A program made the position numbers and the translations under genes. Shown here piece after piece: positions 41,095 to 51,200 of a stretch of 64,000 nt of DNA. The stretch comes from JAAZNF01 sp964561025. Lineage in GTDB: Bacteria > Myxococcota > B64-G9. The notes beneath the pieces were generated by a model. It worked only from the letters and a program-made list of their open reading frames with translations, was not told the origin of the DNA and ran no database searches. How positions within the stretch are numbered: position 1 is the stretch's first letter; every line of letters begins with the position of its first letter. The DNA lies in contig CAZLNM010000012.1 of the NCBI GenBank assembly GCA_964561025.1, positions 1-64,000 of the forward strand, in the 5' to 3' direction.

Positions 41095-42507
41095 TCAGGG
41101 CGGGTCCCAACAACAGCGGAAGCCCGTGGTCGGGGAGGCGGTCAGGGGCGCGTCGCAGTAGTCGATGTAGGTCATGGGGTACTGGCACTGGTGGCGTTGC
41201 TCGATGTCCGAGCGCCGTTGGTCCGGATCGTCGAAGTCGCACGCCTCCCAGCCGGAGGTTGTCTGGGTCCAGCACTCGTAGGCGCCGCCCTGCACCGAGC
41301 GCTTGGCGGCGTCTTTCTCGCAGGGCGAATCCGTCCATTCCCACAAGTTGCCGCTCTGGTCGTAGCTGCCGACCCGCGAGCGGCAGGTGTCCAGGGATCC
41401 GCTGGACACCGTATCACCGATCAGCCGGGTGAAGGTGTTGCAGGCTGTGGGGCTGTAGGTTCTGTCGGCGTATGTATACTGGAAGTTGCTGCCGTCCCAG
41501 TCGGCGCCGCAGGCCATGGACCAGTCCCGCTTGGTGCAAAGGCGCTTGCCCGAAGCTTGGCAGGCCCGGCGCGCCTGGAACCAGGTCAGGTTGCGCGAGG
41601 GGCGAAGACCCGGCAGGGAGCAGGCGTACAGCGTCACGGTGACGCCGGTGTCGTTGGGTGGCCAGCCGGAGGGGTAGTCGTAGCTGGACTTCTCCTCGCC
41701 GAAACGCTTTCCGGTGCAGTCGGCGTTCTCGAAGACGGTGGCCTCGTACTTGTCGATGAGCACGACGAACCCCTGCAAGGTGTAGGGCACGCGCACCATG
41801 CAGCCGGGCTCGTCGGCGACGCCGTTGCAGTTGTTGTCCTTGCCATCGTGCGCGGCGGCTCCCAGCTCGCACTCATCGAGCGGCGGGATGCCCTCGTCGG
41901 TCTCAGCATCGCAGTCGTTGTCGATGCCATCGCAGATCTCAGGCGAGGAGCGGTCGTCAGAGCCGCCCGGCATGGTGCTGCAGCGCTGGCCGGTGGCGTC
42001 CACGCACTCCCACACCCCGTCCGGGCAGGCGCCTTGCCCCGGGCAGGGTTGCCCCGAGCTGAACCCCTCGTCGGTCTGGCCGTCGCAGTTGTTGTCCACC
42101 CCGTCGCAGATCTCGCGCGCCGGGACAAGCGCATCGCACTGCCAGGCGGTGGACACGCACGTCTCGGTGCCCGTGCAGGTGCCGTAGCTGTTCTTGCGCT
42201 CGCAGGAACGCGGGGAGAGTTCCTCGTCGGTCTGGGCGTCGCAGTCGTTGTCCACCCCGTCGCAGTCCTCGACGCCGCCGTGGGTGATGGAGCAGCCGAG
42301 TTCGCACCGGCCGCGGCCGGTGCAGCGGTATCCCGAGGGACAGTCCGATGCCAGGACACAGTCGAACACGCAGTCCCCCGACAGAATGGCGCAGTACCGG
42401 CCCGACGGGCAGTCGGTATCGACGCGGCAGCCGGACTCCCCCCCGGATGAGCACGCAGCCAACTCGAGGGAGAGCGCCAGCGCCATGAGGCAAGTCGTTG
42501 TTTTCAT
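41095..42507 (-). CDS. Lipoprotein with MopE-type Cys/Asp repeats and FGE-like C-terminal domain
   Basis: 470 residues from the ATG at 42507. Signal MKTTTCLMALALSLELAAC, lipid Cys at 19. A Cys-rich region is followed by four MopE-type motifs (CDGVDNDCDAQTDE, CDGVDNNCDGQTDE, CDGIDNDCDAETDE and a degenerate one), thought to bind metal. The C-terminal part (about 245-470) resembles formylglycine-generating-enzyme/SUMF1 domains (VLIDKYEATVF, LTWFQARRACQASGKRLCTKRDW, GNLWEWTDS, GFRCCW). The usual catalytic Cys-x-x-Tyr-Cys set is not present in standard form, so activity is doubtful. A near-perfect TATAAT promoter drives it. Confidence 0.82.
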   Translation of the reverse strand: MKTTTCLMALALSLELAACSSGGESGCRVDTDCPSGRYCAILSGDCVFDCVLASDCPSGYRCTGRGRCELGCSITHGGVEDCDGVDNDCDAQTDEELSPRSCERKNSYGTCTGTETCVSTAWQCDALVPAREICDGVDNNCDGQTDEGFSSGQPCPGQGACPDGVWECVDATGQRCSTMPGGSDDRSSPEICDGIDNDCDAETDEGIPPLDECELGAAAHDGKDNNCNGVADEPGCMVRVPYTLQGFVVLIDKYEATVFENADCTGKRFGEEKSSYDYPSGWPPNDTGVTVTLYACSLPGLRPSRNLTWFQARRACQASGKRLCTKRDWSMACGADWDGSNFQYTYADRTYSPTACNTFTRLIGDTVSSGSLDTCRSRVGSYDQSGNLWEWTDSPCEKDAAKRSVQGGAYECWTQTTSGWEACDFDDPDQRRSDIEQRHQCQYPMTYIDYCDAPLTASPTTGFRCCWDPP

Positions 42508-42529
42508 GAGGCTCCTCGTAACCAGCATC

Positions 42530-42558
42530 ATTATAGTCGATACCGCTCGAAAGGCCAA
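42530..42558 (-). promoter_or_regulatory. Sigma-70-type promoter of MopE-type lipoprotein
   Basis: On the minus strand: TTGGCC (42558-42553), a 17-base spacer, then a perfect TATAAT (42535-42530). The ATG is 22 bases downstream, with GAGGAG before it. Confidence 0.65.
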
Positions 42559-42576
42559 TGCAGCCTGGCGATTCGT

Positions 42577-42604
42577 TTGACTCCACGGGACTTCAAGGTA
42601 CAAT
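42577..42604 (+). promoter_or_regulatory. Sigma-70-type promoter of chemoreceptor-CHAT operon
   Basis: TTGACT (42577-42582), a 16-base spacer, then TACAAT (42599-42604). The GTG start of the chemoreceptor is 26 bases downstream. It lies back to back with the lipoprotein promoter. Confidence 0.65.
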
Positions 42605-42630
42605 GAGCCCGTTCTTTCGAGGGACAAGCG

Positions 42631-45213
42631 GTGAACGACACCGATCGCTCGCGCCAGGCTTCGCCCATCCGGACCGCCGGCCTCCTGGTCGGCCTGTGGG
42701 GCCTGGTGGTGCTGGTCAGCAACTTGTTCATCATCTGGTTCTTTCCCCCGCCCAAGGGTCACTGGCTCCTGTTCGAGATCGTGCTGTGGGCCGGCGCCGT
42801 GCTGATGGGCTGGTGCACCGTTTTTTTGGTGTTGCGCTTCTACCAGCCGCTCATGGACTTCTACGAGGCCCACCTGAACGGCAGGAAGCTGGAGGACGCC
42901 ATCATCGAGAGGGCCCGGCGGGCGGCCGGAAGCCTGTACCTCAAGCTGGCCGCCACCGGCGGCGTCTGTCCCGTGCTGCTCATGCTCGGCGTGGGCCTGT
43001 TCATGATCTGGGAGGCCGACCTCCCCGCCCAGCACCTGGGCTACTTCATCCTGCTGGGGTTGTTCGGGGCGCTGACGATGGGCATGGTGTTCTTCTTCGC
43101 CCCCGGCGCGCGCTCCGGTCAGGCCCTGGAGGCGGCGTCCAGTTACGGCGCGGGTGGGCCGCGGCGGCGCGGTTTGTCGTTGGGAAGCAAGACCATCATG
43201 CTGGGGTTCGGCCTGGCCTGCATGCCGGCGCTGCTGGTGGGCGCCTTCAGCAACTACCACGCCAACCGGCTCATGGCCGAGGAGCTGGGCCGGCGCATGG
43301 AGAGCGGCCTGGTGCTGGTGGAGCGCGGAGCGCGCGCCCTGGAGCAAGATGGCGCCGGACGGAGCGAGATCGACAAGTACCTCACCACCGAATCCCGCAA
43401 GCTCGGGGAGGGCGTCTTCTTGCACCTGGTGAGCCAGAACGGGGCGGCCTTCCGCAGCCAGGACGCCGAGCCCCTCACCGGCGAGCTGTACCGGACGATC
43501 GTCGCCCTGCGCGGCCCCGGGGTCTCGGGCACCGTGACGGATCCCGCGGGCTCGGGCAGCTACGCCTTCGCCTTCAGCGCGGACTCGTCGAGGGTGCTCA
43601 TCGCGCCGGTGCGCGCCGCGGCCTTGCGCAGCACGCAGCGCACCCTGCTGGGGCTGACGTTGGGCATCCTGCTGTGCTCGCTGGTCGTGGCGGCCGGCCT
43701 GGGATGGCTGTTCGCGGCGTACCTGGGCGGGACCATCCGGCGCATGGTGATGTTCACCGGCGAGGTGGCCCGCGGCGAGCTGCGCCGGGATCTCACGGTG
43801 GTGGGAGACGACGAGATCGGCGAGCTGGGGGACGCGCTGCACGCCATGGCCGACAACTTGCGGCGGATGGTGCGCGACGTCTCCACCCTGGCCAACCAGA
43901 TCGCGGGCACCTGCGACCGGTTGCTGCTCAAGGCCTCGGCCATCGCCACCGGGGCCGACGTGCAGGCCCAGTCGGTGCACGAGACCAGCAACGCCGTGCA
44001 CAGCCTCAACCAGACCATCGGCACCGGCGCCGAGGCGCTCAAGAAGCTGGCCCACTCCGCCCGCGAGACCGCCGAGGTCGCCGACAAGGTGAGCCAGGGT
44101 TTCTCGCTCATGTTGACGGAATGTGATTCCTTGCAGGGGACGGTCGATCGCACCGGTCAGATCGTGGAGCGCATGACCCGGGCCGTGCAGGAGGTGGCCC
44201 AGGTCATCCACGAGCTCAGCGGCGGTGCCGTGCGCTCCGCCCAGTCGATGTCGGAGGTCGATCGCTCCGTGGCCGAGGTGACCACCCGGGCGGCGGAGAC
44301 CGCCCAGATGACCCGCCGGGCCATCGACGTGGCCCAGGAAGGCGCGGTGGCCGTCCGGCGCACCATCGAGGGAATGGATCGGATCGTGGAATCCACCCGG
44401 CAGGCCTCCAGCGTCATCCTGGGGCTCGGCAACCGCATCGAGGCCATCGGCTCCATCCTGGGCGTGATCGAGGAGATCGCCGATCAGACCAACCTGCTGG
44501 CCCTCAACGCGGCCATCATCGCGGCCCAGGCCGGCGAGCACGGCCGGGGATTCGCGGTGGTGGCCGACGAGATCCGCTCCCTGGCCGAGCGCACCGGGTC
44601 CTCCACCCGGGAGATCGGCCAGATGATCACCGACATCCAGGAGGCCTCCGGAGAGGCCATCCGCGTCATGCGTGGCGGAGGCGCCACGGTCAACGAGGGC
44701 GTGAACCTGGCCAAGCAGGCCGGGGAATCGCTCAACCAGATCCTGGTCAACGTCCAGCGCGCGGCCGAGAACGTGGAGATGATCGCCAAGTTCACGGAGA
44801 CCCAGGCGCGCTCCAGCGCGGTGGTCACCCGCGAGATCAACCAGGTGGCCGAGCTGGCCGGGCGGATCTCGGAGACCGCCTCCGGGCAGACCCGGAGCGG
44901 CGAGGAGCTGCTGGCCGCCTTCCGCGAAACGTTGCAGAGCACGCAGGCCATCGGCAAGTTGGTGAACCAGCAGGCCCAGGAGAACCGCCTGGCCCTGGCC
45001 ACGGTGGGGGACATGCGAGACTCGGCGGAGCGGACCCGCACGGCCCTGTCGGAGCAGATGGCGGTTTCGGACAATATCCTGCGCGTCATCGAGCAGGTGC
45101 GGGAGATCGCCAAGAACCACGCCAAGGCCGCGCAGGAGATGGGCGAGGCCACGCAGTCCTTGGCCGAGAAAAGTGCGCGTCTCAAGCAGGAAATCGACGT
45201 CTTCCATGTGTAG
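42631..45213 (+). CDS. Methyl-accepting chemotaxis-type transducer with multi-pass N-terminal membrane domain
   Basis: 860 residues. Four membrane helices come first (about 15-38, 46-70, 104-128, 135-159). A fifth at 186-211, an extracytoplasmic sensor loop (about 212-336) of unknown fold, and a sixth at 337-365 follow. HAMP domain about 366-420. The cytoplasmic coiled coil has signalling tip near 615-640 (IADQTNLLALNAA, then IIAAQAGEHGRGF), where the common Glu-Ala-Ala-Arg is Ile-Ala-Ala-Gln. GTG start, ribosome site CGAGGGA. No che genes nearby. Its last eight bases overlap the giant CHAT gene, so the two are co-translated. Confidence 0.92.
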   Translation: MNDTDRSRQASPIRTAGLLVGLWGLVVLVSNLFIIWFFPPPKGHWLLFEIVLWAGAVLMGWCTVFLVLRFYQPLMDFYEAHLNGRKLEDAIIERARRAAGSLYLKLAATGGVCPVLLMLGVGLFMIWEADLPAQHLGYFILLGLFGALTMGMVFFFAPGARSGQALEAASSYGAGGPRRRGLSLGSKTIMLGFGLACMPALLVGAFSNYHANRLMAEELGRRMESGLVLVERGARALEQDGAGRSEIDKYLTTESRKLGEGVFLHLVSQNGAAFRSQDAEPLTGELYRTIVALRGPGVSGTVTDPAGSGSYAFAFSADSSRVLIAPVRAAALRSTQRTLLGLTLGILLCSLVVAAGLGWLFAAYLGGTIRRMVMFTGEVARGELRRDLTVVGDDEIGELGDALHAMADNLRRMVRDVSTLANQIAGTCDRLLLKASAIATGADVQAQSVHETSNAVHSLNQTIGTGAEALKKLAHSARETAEVADKVSQGFSLMLTECDSLQGTVDRTGQIVERMTRAVQEVAQVIHELSGGAVRSAQSMSEVDRSVAEVTTRAAETAQMTRRAIDVAQEGAVAVRRTIEGMDRIVESTRQASSVILGLGNRIEAIGSILGVIEEIADQTNLLALNAAIIAAQAGEHGRGFAVVADEIRSLAERTGSSTREIGQMITDIQEASGEAIRVMRGGGATVNEGVNLAKQAGESLNQILVNVQRAAENVEMIAKFTETQARSSAVVTREINQVAELAGRISETASGQTRSGEELLAAFRETLQSTQAIGKLVNQQAQENRLALATVGDMRDSAERTRTALSEQMAVSDNILRVIEQVREIAKNHAKAAQEMGEATQSLAEKSARLKQEIDVFHV

Positions 45214-48200
45214 GGCCGCGGGCGGAGGTCGTGCCTTCGCGGCCTTGCTGCTGGTCTTCTCCGGCGGATGCGCCGCGGGTCGGCTCGCCATCGAGGGGCT
45301 GCCCGAGGACGCTGTTTCTTCTGAGCCGCGCCAGATCACCCGCGGGTTGGAGGACGAACTCTCCCCGGTCATCGACCCCGCCCGGCGCCGGCTCTTCTAC
45401 GTGTCCAACCAGGGCCAGGACCGGGAGATCTGGGTGCGTTCGCTCTCCGGGGGAACGCCACGGCGCGTCACCAGCGATCCCGCCGACGATTTCGATCCGG
45501 CCCTCTCCTTCGACGGAAAGAAGCTGGCCTTCGTCTCCCAGCGCCTCGACGCCAAGGGGGACATCTTCGTGCTGGATCTTTCCAGCGGCGGGCTCGAGCG
45601 TGTCACCGACCGCAGCACCGCGGAGCGCCAGCCGGTGTTTTTCCCCGACGGCCGGTTGGCGTTTACGCGGATCCGGCCCGACAGCGACTCCGAAAGCATC
45701 TACCTCATGGACGTCGCCCGTCGCAGCGTCTCGCGGCTGACCCGCCGCGACGGGTTCGACCCCGCGGTCTCGCCGGACGGGCGCTACCTGGCCTTCACCT
45801 CGCCGAACAACGAGGGGCCTCCCTGTATCTGGCTGCATGATCTTACCGATGGCAGCGAGCGGCCGCTCACCGCTTGCGATCGGCCCGAGGCGTTTCCCGC
45901 CTTCGGCGGCGAGGTCGCGCCGTGGCGGGTGGTGTTCTCGCGCTTCCAGGACGACACCAATGGCGACGGTCGCATCGACACCGCCGATCGCCCCTCCTTG
46001 TGGCGGGTGGAGATCGCCTCGGACGGCCGCGCCTCGGAGCCATTCCCGCTGACGACCGGTCTGTCGTCCGACATCCAGCCCCGCGTCCTGGGCAACAGTG
46101 TCTACTACGCCAGCCGCACCGAAGGCGGCCTGGACATCTGGCGAACGTCCATCACCGGGCGGGGCGCTCCCATCGCGAGCCGCAAGGACATGCTGTCGCG
46201 GGCCAACGGCGCGCCCGATGGGCAGCAATCCCTGTACTGGCTGCGCCGGGCCGAGCGCGAGCTTGGCGCGTTCGGCGAGGTGGAGCTCTCACGCGTGCTC
46301 CAGGGAGAACGACTGCTCGAGGCGGGCCGGTTGCAGGAGGCGGTCGAGGTGTTCTCGGCCCTGTCCGAGAAGGCGCGCCTGGCCTCCATCCGGAACCGGG
46401 CCCGCTGGGGCCTGCTGGCGGCGCGCGTGCAGCGCGAGCTGCCCGCGGGGCTCTCCGCGGCGCAGCTTCTGGAACGGCGCGCGCGCATCGAGGAGTTCCT
46501 CGGCGAGGTCGCCTCGTTGCCGGTCTCAGACACGCGGCGCGCCTTGTTACGCGCTCAGATCCTGGATCGCGCGGGCCGGCCCGACGAGGCGCTCTTGCAG
46601 CTCGCGCTGCCCCTCGAGGCACAAAAGAGCCAGAGCCGGCTGACGGTGAAGGCCCTGCTGCAGCGCGCGGAGCTGTGGAACCGCACCGGCAATCCGGAGG
46701 GCGCCAGGGGCGACGCGCTGGCTGTGCTGAAGGCCTCGCGGGCCACCCCGGCCGAAAGGCGCCGGGCCGCCGAATTCCTCTTGAAACTCGCGCTCTCCCT
46801 CCCCGAGGCGGCCGACGCGCGTCCGGTGCTGGAGCGCCTCCAGGAGCTCTTGCAAGCGGGCGAACTCCTGCCCGATCTCCGCAGCCTGGCCGGGCTCGCC
46901 CTCGGCGATTGGTACCTGGGGCAGCGACAGCAGGATCGGGCCCGGGCAGCTTATATTTCGGTCTTCGAACGCGAGGACACGCCCCCGGATCTGGCCGGTC
47001 GGGCGCTGCTCGCGCTCTCCCGGCTGGACCGCAGCGCCGGCGATACCGGAGCGGCCCTGGATCGAGCGGTGGACCTGCTGCGGCGATTTCCGGAGCATCC
47101 GGCCGCGGCGGTGCCGGCGCGGCGCGAGCTGGAGGAGCTGGGGCGGCGCACCCTGGACGAGCTCACCTCGCGCGGGGAGATCGGCGGCGCGCTGCGCGTG
47201 GCGCAGCGCATGCTGGAGCAATACGACGACGATCCGGTGTTGTGGCGGCGCTGGCTGGACCTGATGGCTCGCTCGGGCCAGATCGAGGCCGCGCTCCGGC
47301 GCTGCCGCGAACTGCTGGCGGCTCGGCCGGGGGAACTTTCGCACTACCTGCTCGGCCTGGCGCTGACCTACCACGAGCCGCCCCGGCACTTCTCGCAGGC
47401 GGAGCGGCACTTGCGCGAAGCGCTGGCGCTCGACGAGCGGCTGCCGTATGCCTACCAGACCCTGGGCTGGATCGAGGAGCAGCGGGGGAGACAAGACGGG
47501 GATGGCGAGGCGTTGAGCCGCGCGGCGGCAGCCTACGATACGGCGCTGCTGCTGCTCGACGCGCGCACCCAGCCGGAGACCGAGGCGGACCTGCTGCAGA
47601 ACCTGGGCAACGTGCATTTTTTGCTGGGCAACCACCGCCAGGCCCATCAGTTCCTCAAGCGGCGTGAGGAGGCGGGTTTTCCGTTCCGCCACCCGGTGAC
47701 CCGGCAGGTGTTTCTGGAACAGTTCGGGCGGGCCGCCTTCCTGGCGGGAGAGCATGAAGACGCTCGGCGGAGCTTCGCCGCCGCCATCGAGCACGCGGAG
47801 CGCGAGCCGGCCCGCCGGGCGCGCCTCGGCTGGCTGTGGAGCGCGCTGGGGGCATCGCATCAGCTGGCGAACGACCACCCGGCGGCGATCGAGGCCTTCT
47901 CCCGCTCCTGCCGGATCTACCGGGAGGAGAAGCAGGTGGCGCGGGAGGAGATCTGCCAGCGCAACCTGGCCAACAACCTGATGTTGGCGGACCGGCTCGA
48001 GGAGGCCGCCAAGGCCTTCGCCGAGGCCGAGAGGCTCCTCACCCGGCTCGGCGCGGCGGACGATTCCGGCGGCGGGGTGTCTGTGGCGGTCACCGGGCGC
48101 GGGTCGCGGGCGGCCTTCGGCTTCAACCGGGCGCAGGAGCGCTACCTGCTGGCGATGCTCCAGAGCCGGCTCTTCTGGCGGATGGGAGAGCCATGGCTTT

Positions 48201-51200
48201 CGCTGGCGGCCGGCGCTCGCGCCCTCGAGCTGCTCTCTGTCGAAATGCAACGGGAAGGGGCGGAGGCGCTGGCCCCGGATATGGCCAGGGTGGCCAGCCA
48301 GCAGGCCGACCGGCTGGCCCGCGCGGGCGAGCTAAGGCAGACCGCCCAGCAGGCGCGCGAGTCGCTGTCGTATGCCGACACCGCCGGAGAGGCCGAGGGG
48401 CTGGCGACCGGAGGCATCAACCTGGTGAGCCTGGCGGCGGCGGACGGCAGCGGCGTGAGCTGGCAGGAGGCGGATCAACGCCTCTCCGCCATCCAGGGCC
48501 GGGTGGAGCGCGCCAGCGATCTTGCGGACCCCGGCCTGCCGCGCCGCTTCGCCAGCGCTCGGGGCGTGGCAGGATTCCGGGCGGCGCTCTCGCAGCCCCT
48601 CCCCGAGGCCCACTCGGATCCCGAGCGTCAACTCGTGCAGTCTATCGCGTTTCTGGATCACGCGCTCAAACGTCTAGAGCAGGCGGGTGAAGACCTGACG
48701 CGCGCCTGTCCGGCAGAGGATCCGCGAAGCCGCTCTGAGCTACTGTCTGCGACGTTGGCGTGCGACAACCTGGCCGTCTTGCGTGAATTCGCAGGCGACA
48801 GCGAGGCGGCGGCCGGGTTGCGACGCGAGAACCAGCGCCGCAGCGATGACTTTGAACTGTTGTCCGTCGGCTGGCGGCTCTCGGGCACCTCCTTGCAGGC
48901 GAGAGCGAAGACGCTGCTGTCCTTGCCGAGCGAGCTCTCTGGGACCCGGGACGATCGAGCCGCCCGGCTGGCCCGGGACGAGCTGTTGCGGTCGCTGGGA
49001 GAAGAGGCGCTGGCGCGGGAGGACGCCGCCGCGGCCCTGGAATGGTTCGACAACGCCCGCTTGCGAGACCGCCAGGACCGGCTCCAGGCCGAGGAGATGG
49101 AGCTGCTCGTGCCCGAGGAGGCGGAGTCGCTGCGGCGCATTCGGCAGATCGTCGCCCGGGTGCAGGCGGCCCTGGCGCGGATCGAGCCCGCGACGACGGA
49201 GGAGGAGCGGGCCCGGCTGAAGCGCGAGGTCGCTTCCGCTCTTGCGGAGTTTTCTGAGCTGCGCGCCCGGACGGCCGCCTCCAATGCGCTGTGGCTTCTC
49301 TGGGGCCAGGCCGCCTCGGCCGCCGAGATCCGCGCGGCGCTCTCGCCGGGCGAGGGCATGCTGGTCTACGTCCCGACTCCGCGGCGGCTGGTGAGCTTCT
49401 GGATCACGGGCGAACAGGTGAAGGAGGTGACGCTGCCGGTGCCGGCCGCGACGCTGCGGCAGGCGGTGGAGGAGCTGCGCGGCGGTGATCCCGAGCGCTC
49501 CCGCCTCGCCAGGCGCCGATTGACGGAGTGGCTGGTGGAGCCCTGGCAGAAGGAGGTCGCGGGCCTTCGCACCGTCCTGCTGGTCGCGGGGACGAGCGAG
49601 ATCCCGCTGGAGGCGCTCGAGCTGGGCGGTGCTCCGCTACGGTCACGGCTGTCGGTGAGCCGTCTTGCGACCGCCTCGGACCTGGTCCGGCTGCGCCAAA
49701 CCCCGCGCTTCAACTACCGCATCGGGCTGTGGCGCGGCCCGGCGCCCGAAGCGTCGTTCGCGCGGGCGTTGAAGGAGCGCCTGGGCGAACTGAACGTCCG
49801 CCCGACCGAGGGGAACGCCGCGGCGCGCGGCTTGGCCGGCGAGGAGGCGGGCGTGGTAGTCTTGGCGGAGCTGCTTCGAGGCAACCCGTTGCGCCTGCTC
49901 CGTCCCTGGGTGCGGGGGGGCCGGGAGAACCTCGTGCTGGACGAGGAGTCCGCGCGCGCCAGCCTGTGGATCGCTCCGCTCGAGCCGCGGGATGTCGCAG
50001 CGCGAGAGGCGCTGATGGCGGCGATGATCGCCACCGGGGTCCCCAGCGCCGTGGTGCCCGGCGATCGGCTGGCGGAGCCGGCACACCAGGCCGCCCTGCT
50101 GGAGCTCTTGTCCCGGCTGGAACGAGCCGGGCCGGCGGCGGCCGTGTCCGCGATGAACGGGCTCGGGCCCGCGCCGCCGGCCGCGGTATCTTCCTGGTAC
50201 ATCCTGGGAGATCCGGGCCTCGACGCCACGGAGCGGCGCGCGCGCGCCGAGGCCGCGCTGCCGGCGGACGTCCAACGCGCCATGTCGGCCTACGGCGCCA
50301 AGCGCTGGAAGGAAGCGCAGGAGGCATTCTTGCGGACGCGCTTCTGGGTGCGCTTCTTGGGGCGCGAGGAGCTGCTGCCCCGCATCGAACAGGGGTTGGT
50401 CCAGTGCGCCTTCCACCTCGAGGACTTCCCGCGGGCGCGGTTCCACCAGACCCAGATCGTGGACATCGCCCGGCGGGCGGGTGACGCCGTGGCCGTGGCG
50501 CGCGCGCAGGCGCTGCTGGGCGTGCTGGAGGCTCGTCTGCAAAACCACCGCGCGGCCGAGGAGCTGCTGCGTGGCGCGGCCGAGGCGTTGGAGAGACATG
50601 GCAACCCGGCCGAGTCCGCCGGGGCCTGGACCAACCTGGCGCTGGCGCTGGACGCCGCCTCGCGCTATGCGGAGGCGCTTTCGGCCCTGGGCAAGGCCAG
50701 CGCCATCTATGAATCGCTGGGGGATCAAAAGAGCCGCCTTCGGCTGGAGCAGAACGCGGGGACGATCTACCTGCGGCGCCTCAACGACGTCGCCGTGGCG
50801 CGCGAGCGCTTCTTTGCTGCCTTGGGGATCGCGCGCGCCCTCGCGGATCGCGCCCAGGAGGCCGCCATCGGGTTGGACCTGGCGCGTTGCGACCTGGCCG
50901 CCGGCGACTATTCCGGGGCGCTGCAGCAGGCCGAGCGAGCGCTGGAGATTTCGCGGGAGCTCATGGACGCGGCCGGGCAGGCCGCGGGATTCATCGAGCA
51001 AGCGCACGCGCACTGGTACCAGGGCGACTACCCGGAGGCCTGGGCCGCCCAGGGCCGCGCCCTGGAGCTGGCGAAGCAGGCGGGCGATCGCCGCCTGGCC
51101 GTGATGGCCCGGAGCCTGGGTGGGTTGATCGCCCTCAACCTGGGGGATCTGAAAGAGGCGGAGCAGCGCCTGGGCCAGGCGCTGGAGGAGGCGCGCCAGG

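Noticed and set aside
42508..45372. N-terminal extension of the MopE lipoprotein frame (antisense to the chemoreceptor)
   Set aside because: It is His/Gly/Arg-rich and antisense to a well-supported chemoreceptor; the signal peptide starts at 42507.
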